Source of the DNA: Nymphaea colorata
Lineage: Eukaryota; Streptophyta; Magnoliopsida; Nymphaeales; Nymphaeaceae
Length of the DNA stretch: 64,000 nt
Direction: 5' to 3'
NCBI RefSeq assembly: GCF_008831285.2
Contig: NC_045151.1
Location: forward strand, 8,864,071 to 8,928,070
Both the position numbers and the translations under genes were made by a program. The notes beneath the pieces were generated by a model that saw only the letters and a program-made list of their open reading frames with translations, did not search any database and was not told where the DNA came from. Each line of letters begins with the position of its first letter. Within the stretch, counting starts at the first letter, position 1. Of this stretch, positions 13,701-26,800 are shown piece after piece.

Positions 13701-16700
13701 TTGACTCTCATTCATGATTCATCATTCATAATCTTCATCATCTTCTTCTTCTTCTTCATCGTCAAGAATTGGAAGATCTTCACCAACATATTCAGCACCA
13801 GCACCAGCAGTAGCAGACTCTCCTTCATCAACAAAGCCTTCTGTTGCTTCAACTTCAAGGTTGAAGCATTCAAGATCTTCATCATCAAATATTGTAGCTG
13901 GTTCTTCTTCAATCCATGGCTCTAGATCGTCAAAATTTTCCAAGCTGATAGGATCGAACTGAGATGTGTGTTTCCTTGCTAATGATTTTTCTAATTCTCT
14001 ACATTAAATAAGAGAAAATTTGTTAGTATATAATTTCATATAAATATATTGTACAAAAAATGTAAACATTAATTAAGTTATATGCCTATATTACCTTTGT
14101 TTCAACCTCATATTATATCGAACAAAGACAAGGTCATTCAACCTTTTATGTTCGAGCCTATTCCTTTTTTTGCTATGGATATGTTGGAACACACTCCAGT
14201 TCCTTTCGCATCTACTAGCACTGCATGTCTGGCTGAGGACTTTGACTGCAAAACGTGCTAGGTTTGGACAATCAAACCCATACCTATTCCACCACAAATC
14301 TAAACAAAAATATAACAAATCAATGTGAAAGTTTTAAAAAAATCAAATGTAACAAATGCAAAGTAAATTAAAAATTTCTATGTATTTACCTGGACGCATC
14401 GTTGTTCTGGCTCGAACGGCGGCAGGTAGTCCCATGTTCCGAAAACAACTATCATATAGATTCAACTCATTGTGCACAACATCTTGTTCTGTAGAATCTT
14501 CCACTAACACATTAATACAATCTAACAAACCATGCATGACTTCTCTGTCCTTCTTAAATGTAGGAGAAAATCTAATTGCAGGATTTAGATAATAAGCTGC
14601 TGCATGAAGAGGTTGATGAAGCTGTCCAATCCACCTTTTATCTATAATCTTCCATATGGGCATATATAACTTTTTCTTTTCCTTTAAGTTGTCTCGAATT
14701 GCCTCTTTTGCTTTGTCCATAGCCTCATATAAGTACCCTATGGAAGGTCTGTCCTCGCTGTCAGCCAACCTGAGAACCTTAACTAATGGAACACAAACCT
14801 TCAATAGCTTCACACATAATTCTCAAAATACGTTATTGAATATAATATCCACAACTAAAGAAGCATTTCTTTTATGAGCATGTGGATATGCAGCCCATTC
14901 TTCACTAGCAAACATCTGTCTCAAAGGAGTTCTTTGTTTCACCACACTCTGCACAGTCAATACATTTGTGGCAAATCTAGTTTGTGCAGGTCGTATTAAT
15001 TCAACTCCTTTTGTAAATTTTCTCATCAAACTCAATACATATACATGATTATAGATAAATTTTGTTACCTCTTGACATTGGTCAATGGCTGATTTCATAT
15101 CATGCATCTCATTAAGATCTTGAAGCATTAGATTAACACAATGAGTGGCACATGGACTCCAATAAAATGTTCTATACTTTTGAAATAACAAATCTCCTGC
15201 AGCTCTATAATTTGCAGCATTATCTGTAATAAACTGTACAATGTTTGTAGGTCCAACTTCTTGTACGACATTATCAAAAACATTGAATAAAATCTCAGCA
15301 GTCTTAGGAACATCAGACAAGTCAAGAGATTTCAAGAACATTGTGCCTTTAGGGCAATAAACAAGAAAATTTACAAGTGTTCTTGACCTTGTATCAGTCC
15401 AACCATCTGACATAATGGAGCAACCTGTTTCCTTCCAACATAATTTCAACTCATCGCAATGCTCAGACACTTCTTTGACTGTATCCTGAAGAATTTTGCC
15501 CCTCAACTGATGATATGATGGCATTTTGAATCCGGGGCCTATAGAAGCAATTGCATCTGCCATGGCTTGGAATTGAAAAGAATTAGCTGCATTGAATGGA
15601 ATACATGCATCATAAAACCATTTCCCTACCTGCTTTTGTGCATGATATAGCATATCTTTAGATGTCATAGCAGCACGAATCTGCGGCTGACCACCTGGGC
15701 TGGTATATGAAGGAAAAAAACTCTTAATAGAGCCAACACTAAACCTACCAGTAGGAACTCTACCACTAGGTGGTCGCATACCACGCCTGGCCCTAACATC
15801 TGTTGTGCCTCTCCTCTTCCTTCCCGTTATGCCAGATCGACCTCCTTCATACATAATCCCTTTTCCTCTACGATCTCTACCTCTTGAGGTCTCCAAATCT
15901 GTTCTTAGACTGCTATCGTCTTCATCATCACATTCATAAGCTTCTTCCTCTTCTTCTTCATCTTCCAAAGGCACATTATAGCCTACATCTGCATCTTCAA
16001 TTTCTTTTTGTATTCTCTTTTGACGTAAAGCATGAAGCATATCTAAACATTGTTGACGCACAAATGGAGGCAAAGGTTTGTTTGGTCCTCCAACACAAGG
16101 AGACGCATCTTTGGAGGTCTCTGCCAAATGGTGTTTCATTCTAATAATCCCTCCTGAAAGTGTATTCCCACAGAAGCCACATTTGAGTTTCAAACGGTTA
16201 TTCTCCTTCACCCTTTCGCACCATTGCCATGTAGGATCCATATCTTCAAAAAAAAAAACGAAATCCTATGGTAAACTTAATGAAAAACACTCAAAGTCTT
16301 CAAATCTACGATTATACGGTAAAAAATTAAGAATACATGGTAAGAACATGAGATTTCATACCTTACGAAGAAGAAATGTCTGAAATGAAGAAAACCCCTT
16401 TCCTTCCCACGAAAATCAAGCACCCACGCACAAATCGACCACTTAATCTTCGATTTGACGATGAAAATCAAGTTTTTCACGGTGAAAATGAACGATCGCC
16501 CTCCCTCACGGCACTATCCAAGCGTTAGAAATGAAGAACGGAAGAAAAATTTGAAAAAGAAGCCGAATAAGTAGGTCTCGGCCCCCTTTTGCGTTTTTAG
16601 GCCGTATCGTACGATACGGGGTGTATCGCCCCGTATCGTACGATACAGGCCCTGTATCGTACGATACGTGCGATACAGGGCCGATACACCCCCTTTTTAC

Positions 16701-17831
16701 GATACAGGGGGTGTATCGTACCGTTTTTTTCAAACGAGACGATACGTATCGTACGATACGGGGTCGTATCGTACGATACGTACAACATTGTTTGCACCTA
16801 TGTCACATGGACACGGAAAAATGGGCCATGTACCGGCGTTGACACTCCGACAAGCGGATCCCGACACTTGACACGGCAGGATACGTTTTGGATCGGGTCT
16901 GGGTCAGAACCAATCCGAACAACTTTCCTAACCCGACATTCTTTTTAAGTTTTAACCCTTGATTTCTTTTTACGCTTTCACGCTCGACCTTTACCCTCGA
17001 CGACTTGTAACAGGCGAAAGCAGAGTTCAGCAATGGCGGGTGATGGCAACGGCGACGAGGTACGGCGATCCACGGCGACATCCGGTGGTGTCCGGAGGCA
17101 GCCGGCAACAAACAGGTAAGTGTTTTTTTTTTTCTTTTCAATATTAGAAGTTAGGGTTTCATGCTTCATTTGGGTTTTTTTTTGTTTTGCATTTGCCGAT
17201 TTGGGGATGTTCTCATTTGTGATAAACAATGTTTTGTTTGAGACTTTCTTTCTTATGACTTATGAAATTGTAAGAGTGAATTATTAGTTTAATGTTTTTC
17301 TTATTTTATTATCATTTTTATTTTTTAAAAATATAAAATTCGCCGTGTCCGCATATCCTAAAATTTTGAAAATTGCCGTGTCCGCGTACCCGTACCTGTG
17401 TGACATAGATTTGCACAAAATGTAGACAAAGCAATGATTATAAGTGCATTTATATATGGACATGCTCGAGTTTTGAATTTGATGCAGAAATATGTAGACA
17501 ATAAGAAACGTTTACAACCTGCAGTTACATGTTTTGTTAATTCTTATTTTACTTTGTGGAGTACTCTCAAAACAAAAGATCATTGAAGAATATATTTTCT
17601 CTCTGGAGTTTCAAGATAGTGATTATTATGCTAAAAATGTCAAAGGTAATGATGTAATGTGTATTGTTACTCAAATTGAAAGGTTTTTGGAGGGCAAGTT
17701 CTTACATTATTAAAGTCATATTACCTGTAGTGAAGGTGATGAGTTGTTGCTTCAGACAAAAAACCAATTATGAGATTTTTGTATAATCACATGAGAATAA
17801 CACGCGAAAATATAGCTTATAATCTGGACAA

Positions 17832-17879
<48 letters not shown>

Positions 17880-20800
17880 AATTAGAATAATTTATGTTTC
17901 TAGTTGGTTCTTTGCAATATTTAATAGTTAGGAGGTCTCTTTAAACATTCCTCTATTTTCTGTAAATCTCTCTTCAACCCTAACCTCTTTATTATGGAGA
18001 TTAGGGTTAGTGAATGAAGTTACGTTTTCTCTCTCTAAGGCTGCCGGCTGTAACATGGTATCAGAGCCGGCGATCTCCACCCTTCTCCGCCGGCGGCTAT
18101 CGTGATTTTCCGGCGACCCCTTCTCCTCTTCCTCTCCCATCTCTTCCCACTTCTTCTCTTCCTCTATCCTTCCTTTCTCTCTTCTCTCTGCTGATCGAAA
18201 GATAGTGAAGCAGCGTGAAAGGGGAACCTAATCACATGTGAAAGGTATTTGTGATTAGGTCCCCAACGTGGATGTACTGGAGCGTAAGCAACTGCGTGAG
18301 TTGCAGTGGAAAGTTGTAAGCCAGATCTAGCTTCGTGGATGAATAGCAGCACATGGACTCCATTATTATTCAGATCTAGGCCCATGGGAAGCGTAGCTGC
18401 ATGTGGATTCAGTTCAGATCTGGGCTCGTGGAAGATTAAATGCACGTGGACCATATTCTTATCATATTTTTTATGACTGTGGAAAAGTGGCTGCAAGTAG
18501 AGTAGCTGCACATTGGGTATATTTTTTTATCAGATTGAATGTCTGTTTTATAATCTAGTGGACTGATTTGGAACAACAAAGTTTTTTTATATGCATATGT
18601 GGATACGTAGAAGCCTGGTGGACTGTTTTGAACAACAAGTTCATATATTCCTGTTCATTTATTGATTGTTGTGATTGGTAGACTGATTTGAACAACAAAG
18701 TTTTTTTTATATGCATATGTGGATACGTAGAAGCCTGGTGGCCTGTTTTGAACAAGAAGTTCGTATATTCTTGTTCATTTATTGATTGCTGTGATTGGTG
18801 GACTGATTTGCTGAGCAGCAAGTTCACAGAAATTCTTTTTAAGGACTGCTTTTGGTGCAAGAAAAAATATATATATATATCTGCTGCCTAAGTTTTCTCA
18901 AGTTGATTGCTGCACGCTATACTCTTGATTGTATCATAGTGCAACCAGATTAAGATCACATTGTCAAGTCATGCACTATGGCCGCTGAAGGCAAGACAGA
19001 GACACAATATGAGCATAAGAACTAAGGCAATCTCTTTTCTTATGGCTCTACTGTAAAGTTAGATGCTCCTAAGTTGGAAGACAGATGTTGGGATAAGCTT
19101 GGTCGTCCTTCCGCTATACCCCTAGGAAAAGGTGTTGCATCTAAGCAGGGCAAGAATTCATTACAGTCTCCTATTGGATCCATCCAGGCAGCTTCATCAG
19201 TAGTAGAGGGGTCTTTACCTTCTTTCAATCCTGAGACTGTGACTGTGAATATCAAACAAGTCAGAGTATGAGGAGTTCTTAGCACACAGATCTACTCAAC
19301 CGTCGGCCTCTACAGTTATGATAGACAGTGCTATGTCTGTTGATACTGCTCCACATGATACATGTACTACTTGGATTATTGATTCAGGAGCATCGAGACA
19401 CTTTTGTAGTAGGCCTTCTATGTTTATCGTGCTACACTCATTACCTCAAACACGTCATGTGAGACTTGCAGATGGTAGATGGTCTCCTATTATGGGTTAT
19501 GGAGATATTAAGATTTCTCGGTCTATGACAATTTCTAATGTGTTATATGCTCCTAAGTTTCCCACTAATCTTTTATCAGTTGGACAATTGATTAATGATT
19601 TACATTGTCGAGTTACATTTGACTCCGGTGTATGTTCATTTCAGGACTTGCAAACTGGGAAGACGATTGGTGGAGGCTATGAGAAAGGGAGCATCTACTT
19701 CCTGTCTAATTCTGTAGGTATTGCAGTCGTCTCGACTTCTTCATTGTCCTCCTCCTTCCAGTGGCATCTCAGACTTGGTCATTCATCTGTCTCCAAGCTC
19801 CGTCACCTACTTCCTCATCTATCAGTTCTAGAGTAGTTCCAGTGTGAGGCCTGTCAACTTCGCAAGCACACTCGTAGCAGTTATTCATCGAGTCTTAGTC
19901 CGTCCAGTTGTGAACTATTTGATCTTCTTCATGTTGATGTGTGGGATCCTAGCAGAGTTGCTAGTAGGTCTAGATTTTGTTATTTCCTCGTCATTGTTGA
20001 ATGTTGATGATTATTCTCGAGTCACTTGGGTTTTTCTTTTGAAAGAAAGGTCTGAGGTCATATGTACTCTCAAGAACCTTATTATTGAAATAAAGACCCA
20101 GTTTGGTATTCTTGTTAAAAGCGTTCGCACTGATAATGCTCTTGAGTTCAAGGCATCTACCTTAATGAAATTTTACTCTGATAATGGCATTTCTCCTCAG
20201 TTTACTTGTCCCCATACCTCCCAGCAAAATGGAGTAGCGGAGCGGAAACATCGCCAACTTTTAAATGTGACACGCTCCCTAATGCTTCATACTAATCTAC
20301 CTGTATATTTTTTGGGAGATGTCATCCTCACTGCCTGTTACTTGACCAACCGTATACCCTCATCCTCCATTGACAACAAGGTTCCCATTAAACTTGTGTA
20401 CCCACAACGATCCTTGTTTCCAGTAGCTCACAAAGTATTTGGTTGCACATGCTTCATTCACATACTTGGACCCACACATGATAAATTGAGTGTCCAAGCC
20501 ATTAAGTGTATCTTTATTGGCTACTCCAGAAATCATAAAGGTTACAAATGCTTTGACCCCTTGACTCAAAAGGAGTATATCAGTGCGGATGTGACATTCT
20601 TTGAGTCTCAACCTTATTATAGTTCCTCACCTGCCTCTACTAAGATGCCATTGTCATCTTACCCACTACCTATTCCTCCTATTCCTTTGGAGTCATTCCC
20701 TTACGAGTCTCCTTCTGGAGATTCTCCCGTTGTAGTGTCCAAGTTTCGTGATCCTCCGCTGGTCTGCACACGTCGACAGGACCCTTCTCATGATCCTTCC

Positions 20801-23800
20801 CCAACCGCTTCTCAGGAGGTAAGTACATCTGAAGTGAGTATACCTAGTCCATCTGATCTCTGTCAGGACTTACCTATTGCTCTTCGTAAAGGCAAGCGAC
20901 AATGTACTCTGCATCCTATATCTCATTTTGTTTCTACTGACGGTGTTGGTAAAAGTATGCAATAGTTTATTCAAGCTCTGGCGGCCCATGCAGTTCCTAC
21001 TTGTCACCAACAGGCCTTATTAGATACCCAATGGAGACAAGCTATGCAAGAAGAGATGGATGCATTAGTTCAGCAAGACACTTGGGAACTTGTTGATCCT
21101 CTTCCTGGTTGTGACATTGTTGGCTCCAAGTGGGTATTCACAGTGAAATATAATTCTGATGGTTCTATGGAAAGATACAAAGCTCGGTTGGTTGCTAAGG
21201 ACTACACACAGACTTACGGGATTGATTTCTTCGAGACTTTCTCTCCTGTTGCTTGGTTGGGGACCATTCGTCTTATCATCTCTGTGGTTGTACGCCATGA
21301 CTGGCACATGTACCAGCTTGATGTCAAAAATGTTTTTTTGTATAATGATCTCGATGAGACTGTCTATATGCAACAACCACCACGGTTTGAACGACAGGGG
21401 GAGTGTGGAAAAGTGTGCAAACTGAAGAAAGCTATTTATGGACTCAAGCAGAGTCCTCGTGCTTGGTTTCACAAGTTCTCTGAGGTAGTCTCAAACTGTG
21501 GCTTTGCGAGATCCCCTCTTGATCATTCTCTGTTTATCAAGAAGAATTCCAGGGGTATGACCGTTCTAGTGGTTTATGTTGATGATATTATCCTGACAGG
21601 TGATTCCGATCAAGAAATTTCTCATACAAAGTTGTTCCTTCAAAAACACTTTGTGACGAAAGATCTTGGTCAACTACGATATTTCTTGGGAATAGATGTG
21701 GCTCGCAACAGGGAAGGTGTAGTTTTCTCTCAACGAAAGTATTTTTTGGATTTATTGCAAGACACCGGGATGCTAGGAGCTAAACCGACCAATCTACCTA
21801 TGAATCCACGCATACATCTTCATGATGACGAATCAGAATTAGTCGATTGTCGATCATACAGGTCTCTTATTGGAAAGCTCCTCTATGTTACCGTGACCAG
21901 ACCAGACGTTAGATTTGCAGTGGGGAAACTAAGTCAATTTATGAAAAGACCCAGGAAAGTTCATTGGGATGCTGCTTTAATGGTGGTCAAATATCTGAAA
22001 TCATCTCCTGGTAAAGGACTTTTGTTCACAAAAGGCAAGACCCTGGAGGTGGAAGCCTATAGTGATGCTGACTATGCTAGCTCAGTCGAAGACATGAAAT
22101 CTACCACAGGATTCTGTGTATTTGTGGAGGGCAAACTTATATCCTGGAGAAGCAAAAAGCAAGGTGTGGTGTCAAGATCTAGTGCAGAGAGCTATGGCTT
22201 AAACTGCCGCTGAAATGACTTGGGCTAAATCCATGCTATCTAGTCTAAGTGTGTCGATTATGCTTCCCATGAAGATGTATTGTGACAATCGAGCAACCAC
22301 ATACATTGCGAATAATCCAGTTTTCCATGAGAGAACTAAACATATTGAAGTGAACTGCCATTACATTCAGGATCTCGTTCAAGGAGGAATCATAACCACC
22401 ATTCATGTATCATCAAAAGATCAAGTTGTAGATGTCTTCACTAAAGCTCTTCCTATTAGTGACTATTCTAGATGTTGTGACAAGCTGAGCATGATTAATA
22501 TGTATGCTCCAGCATGAGGGGGAGTGTTGAATTAGAAGAGTTTATGTTTCTAGGTGGTTCTTTGCAATATTTAATAGTTAGGAGGTCTCTTTAAACATTC
22601 CTCTATTCTCTTTAAACATTCCTCTATTTTCTGTTGATGTACTTTGTAAATCTCTCTTCAACCCTAATCTCTTTATTATGGAGATTAGGGTTGGTGAATG
22701 AAGTAATCTCTAAGGCTGCCGGCTGTAACAATTATAACATGGACTAGCAAGTCCCACTATAGTACAAATATAACAGGTATGTTATTGATAATAACCCACA
22801 TGTGTAAAAGAAAGGACATGTTAAAACAATGGAGGCACCTAAGAGGTCGTTTGATTGCTGTTCATTGGGACAGGACAAACAGGACGTTCTGTCCATTACA
22901 CCACTATCCTGTTCTCATGGACAATGGTGTCCTTTGTCCACCGTTTGATGATTTTAAGAACAAAACATTCTGTTCTTCTTGTCCGGCGTTTGTTTCGCGT
23001 GTGTCTATTTTGTCTGTCTTGTCTGATGTTTGTTTTTGTTCTGTCGATGTTTGTGTCTTTATGTTCCAATCAAATTGTTAGATTTTTTTTTAATTCAATA
23101 CACAAGTGGCCTTAATGATAAGATTTTGACTGATTTCCATAAGTGTTTAGGCAACTAAAGATCATGTTATTAATGCTCATGTGAAATTTAATACAATCAA
23201 TTTACCCACACTAAAAATATATGCTCGTATACATATGATGAGCACTAGCGTGAAGCATGCTCCCTTTAATCTTAATAGAAGGACTTGTTTTAGTTAAAAA
23301 AGAATTATCACAGGACAACAAATAATAAATTACGAAGAAGAAGGAGTGGTTTCTACATGTTCGTCGCTGAGTCACTTTGTCATGAAAATTGAAGCAGAAA
23401 TACATGGTTATTCCATGATATAAATTTACATCACATAATCACCACTGAAACCTATTTGGCACCTGAGCTATCTGGCTTGTGGTAGATAAGAAGTCGATAG
23501 AAATGAGCTGGAAAATTCATAAGAAAATGATGATGAATGTTGAACCTCATCCTCCTTCAGTTGGTTTACTACATCACTCATGTGTGGCCTTGAATGAGAT
23601 GGTTGAGAGGTGCATGACATGGCTATGTCTGCAACTTTCCAAATGGAGTTCACATCATATTGTCCCCTCAGCTTAAGGTCTGCATCACTGGATGTTCCCC
23701 TAGTTAGTCTTGGTGTTACCCACTGAACTATATGAAAAGGCTCTCCAGATACATCAAACATTGGAGGATATCTAGTCATGAGCTCGAAGAAAACCACACC

Positions 23801-26800
23801 GAAGCTATAGACATCGCTCTTCTTGGTGACCAGGTCTTCTTGGTGACCAGATTTGTACTGTAGTACCTGCAAAATCTGTTACTTTTGCTTCCATTTTTGC
23901 ATTTAAAAGAATATTTGATGTTTTCACTTCCCTGTGAATGATTGGTGGATTACATCCGGAGTGTAAGTACTCCAATCCTGCACTAAAAAGAAGGTCAATT
24001 TTTCAAGAATTTCAGTTGATAACGAGGAAGTATTGATAAGACAAGAGGGCTCCCCGATGGAAATAATGGAGAACTAGGACCTCTTGCAATGCTCAGTGCA
24101 TCCTGAAGTCTCTGCTCAACCATGTTAGAAACGCAGATGTGCTAGCCTTTCCTGCAACAGAGGAAACTTAGTATATAAAAATTAACTTGAATCGCTTTTT
24201 CAATTTGTGTTAGTTTGAAGTTATTTCCAACCTCATAGACTTCTCTACTATTTATGATCACTTCAAACTAATAAGATATTAATCCTTTTTTCAAGGACAA
24301 ACTGAGGTTGGAAAGACCCCTACCAGCTTATGCCAAGAGATGTCAATCCCTCTATTAAGGTGGATGGATCTCTTGTTGGCAAATGGAAATAAAAAATTTA
24401 TTAACAACAAACCCTTCTTTTTCCAGCATCTACACATTATTGTCACCGGTCAGGATTCAACGAAGTTCTTAAGACCAGCAATGGTATGGTTCATGATTTC
24501 AATATCATGAGGCCACCAATACTGGACTGATTACAAGCCTAATTGGCCAATATGACCTACCTGAGAGCAGCTGCCTTAGATCCCCCCCACTCATGTTCTC
24601 ATAGAGAAGAATCAGACGTCCACCTTCCTCACAGTAGCCAACAAAGGGGACTAAGCATTTGTTGTGAAATGTAACCAGTAGCTTCACCCAAAATGAGCTA
24701 CAATTCAAAGTCACTAAACATATGCAATATCAACTGAAAACATAGTGAAGCCAAAACAGACCTTTGCCTGCAACTCCTTGGTTCCTTGTGACAGTGAATT
24801 CTTTAGCACCTTGACAGCAAGTTCATGACCATTTTTAAGTCGTCCATAGTATAGACTGTCAGGTCCTCCTTCACCAATTACTTTCTCAAAATTGTTGGTT
24901 ATTTTCACTATCTCTGCATAAGGGAAACCAAGCTTGATTTCTGGTTCTAGAAGAACCACTTTAGGTTTACCATTGCATTCCTAGAGAGATGCGGGCAGTG
25001 ATCCATTCAATTGATTGAGAGTCAAGTTTCTGCTGCATATTATGCACTTATAAGCAGCTGAAATTCGATGCAAGATTAATCAGGTGAAAATAAAACTGTA
25101 AGGTTTTTGCCGCAGTTGCAACAATTACAAACAAGCTTCTCAAAGCTACATCCTGGTGAAAACCACACTTGATCTGTACTTACAACTGCTTCAGATTGGG
25201 AAGATTTCCAAGGAGTTTAGGAATGCCTCATTCGGTATCCCCTTTCAAACAAATCTACATCCTTCTTCAAAGAAAACCCTTGAACCACAGAGGGCAAAGA
25301 AGATGCCAAAGACGGAAGGAAAAGAAAGAGAACATGCAACATAGGGGTTTGAGAGCTTAAGTTTCCCTGCAACGCTTGTAGGAGATGCTGCGTCGGTTCA
25401 CGAAGAAGAAGAACACCATAAAACCCCTCTGCTGCCGCCGGAAATGCATGCTTAAAATGGGCGGAGGGATAGACAAGGGTGGAAAAAACGAGCAGAGAGA
25501 GAGAGAGAGAGAGATTGAGTTTACCTTATCACCACTGCCCAGGAGCCGCTGGAAGATGCTCTACTGAGGAGCTTCTTGAGGACGCCCGCTGAGGAGCTGC
25601 AAGCGATGCGGCAAGAGGAAACGAATAGACTCTGTCCGGCGGTCGCCCTCTCGCAGAGACGGAAGAAAACGAGAGAAACAGAAAGGATCGGGCGACGGAG
25701 GAGAAGGAGATAAACAGGAAGGCTAGGGCAGCTCGGGGCGGAGACGGAGGAGAAAGGCAGCGTAGACGGGGGTGGAGATGGAGGAGAACTGGAGAAGGAG
25801 AAAAAGACGATGACGTCGAGGGCTCGGGCGCTCTGGGTTGTCGGGGGATGGAAGAGTTCTGTCCGTTTCGAGGGTTAGCTCGGAACGGCATGGAACAAGA
25901 AAACTATTTATACTCATGTCTAGTTGTCCGTCGTGTCCAGCCTGTTCGGTGGACAGCGTTTGATCAAATATTTGATTAGACAGGACACGCGTGTCCTGTT
26001 CCGCGTGTCCTGTGGCCATCAAACGACCTCTAAGAGTATCTGGATCCAGATCCTGAAGTTGACATTCACATTCTAACATATTACTAGCCTTATCAGAGTA
26101 AATACAAACTGCAACTAAGAATAAAACAAGCACCATCAAACATCACATAGAAGAATAATTTTCTGAAACACAATTTTCTTTCTTTTTCTCCTAATGCTTG
26201 CCAATCCCTCATTAAATATCTAAATGTTCCCATTACACCCTTTATGAAAATGTACCTTCAACTAAGCCAAAGTAGTGAAATCATCCTAGCACCTAACAGA
26301 ACAAGTCCAAAGTCCATGCTTCCTACATGACAGAAATTTTGAGAAAAGATGCAACTTATGTCAAGTAAGTCAAAGTGAAATTATTTCAGAAATAACAGTT
26401 AAACATTACAGGACAAAGTCCATAGTCCACACTTTTGTGGTCTATCGAAATGCAAACACTAGATAATGACATCTAACACTGATAGGTTGGCAGCAGTAAA
26501 TATAAAAGTTAAAAGAACAGTAACCCAAAAACCAACTATAATCAACTTTTTAAGCAAAGTCACCTTTGCTCGTCTGAAGAATGAAACAAAATCATCATCT
26601 GCAAGCTGACCTATGCACCATTGGACCCATATAACATCATACCTTCCAACTTCTGGGGTGAAATCCTGTCATAGAAACTAAACTTTATAGTCAGTGACAG
26701 ACCTCACATTAGAAAAGATGATCAAGAGAAAGATACACTACCTGCAAAGACACACAAAAGAAGTTCACAGCCCTGTGCATTTCAGAATCTAACTCCTTTT

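Larger units (their letters stand above)
13288..16790 (-). mobile_element. hAT-1, near-complete hAT DNA transposon, 3503 bp
   Basis: Terminal inverted repeats CAATGTTGTA at 13288 and TACAACATTG ending at 16790. Perfect 8-bp TSD TTTGCACC at 13280-13287 and 16791-16798, diagnostic of hAT. Subterminal zones contain many copies of GTATCGTA and the palindrome GTATCGTACGATAC. It carries a transposase gene on the minus strand with BED finger, DUF659 and dimerisation regions. Inserted at the very first base of R1b. The exact TSD and nearly intact gene indicate a recent insertion. Confidence 0.95.
13225..17830 (+). pseudogene. hAT-3 transposase remnant, split by R1b and hAT-1
   Basis: Two fragments on the plus strand join across the nested insertions. 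The segment 13225-13278 reads like the hAT motif TPCAAHCIDLMLEDI (here [16 protein letters not shown]). The segment 17409-17830 continues [39 protein letters not shown], then a decayed PLVKVLR-like stretch. These match the order seen in hAT-1 ([30 protein letters not shown]). Several stops and frameshifts are present. No ends were identified. It served as target for R1b (TSD ATTTGCAC), which in turn was hit by hAT-1. Confidence 0.65.
17875..22730 (+). mobile_element. Copia A, full-length Ty1/copia retrotransposon, 4856 bp
   Basis: 5' LTR 17875-18055, primer-binding site, degenerate gag, pol in the copia order protease-integrase-RT-RNase H, polypurine tract GAGGGGGAG (22516-22524) and 3' LTR 22525-22730. 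The short LTRs and compact size would suit the Ale/Retrofit group; that lineage call is tentative. Flanks are ATATA and ATTAT, not an exact TSD, probably because the left side lies in a TA run. Coding region is broken by stops and frameshifts. Sits in NTM1 intron 5, antisense to the gene. Confidence 0.93.
22843..26030. mobile_element. Pack-PIF: PIF/Harbinger-type element carrying a receptor-kinase gene fragment, 3188 bp
   Basis: Left end GAGGTCGTTTGATT at 22843, right end ATCAAACGACCTC at 26030: a 13-bp perfect inverted repeat of the Tourist/Harbinger type, flanked by TAA on both sides (22840-22842, 26031-26033), the TSD of that superfamily. Both subterminal regions repeat GGACAGGAC and GTCCACCG. 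There is no transposase. The interior, 23468-25230, is a spliced-gene fragment of an LRR receptor kinase with introns still present, so it was copied from DNA. Alternative: two related MITEs flanking unrelated sequence, less likely given matching TSDs. Confidence 0.8.

Noticed and set aside
13701-13925. Plus-strand and alternative-frame proteins opposite the hAT-1 acidic tail
   Set aside because: Antisense and frame shadows of the Glu/Asp-rich codons of transposase exon 3.
16506-16842. Overlapping open frames rich in SYDT/RTIR repeats
   Set aside because: They are translations of the palindromic GTATCGTACGATAC array of hAT-1.
23468-25891. A functional host receptor-kinase gene inside intron 5
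   Set aside because: It is bracketed by transposon ends and TSD, has disrupted frames and altered HRD and DFG motifs.
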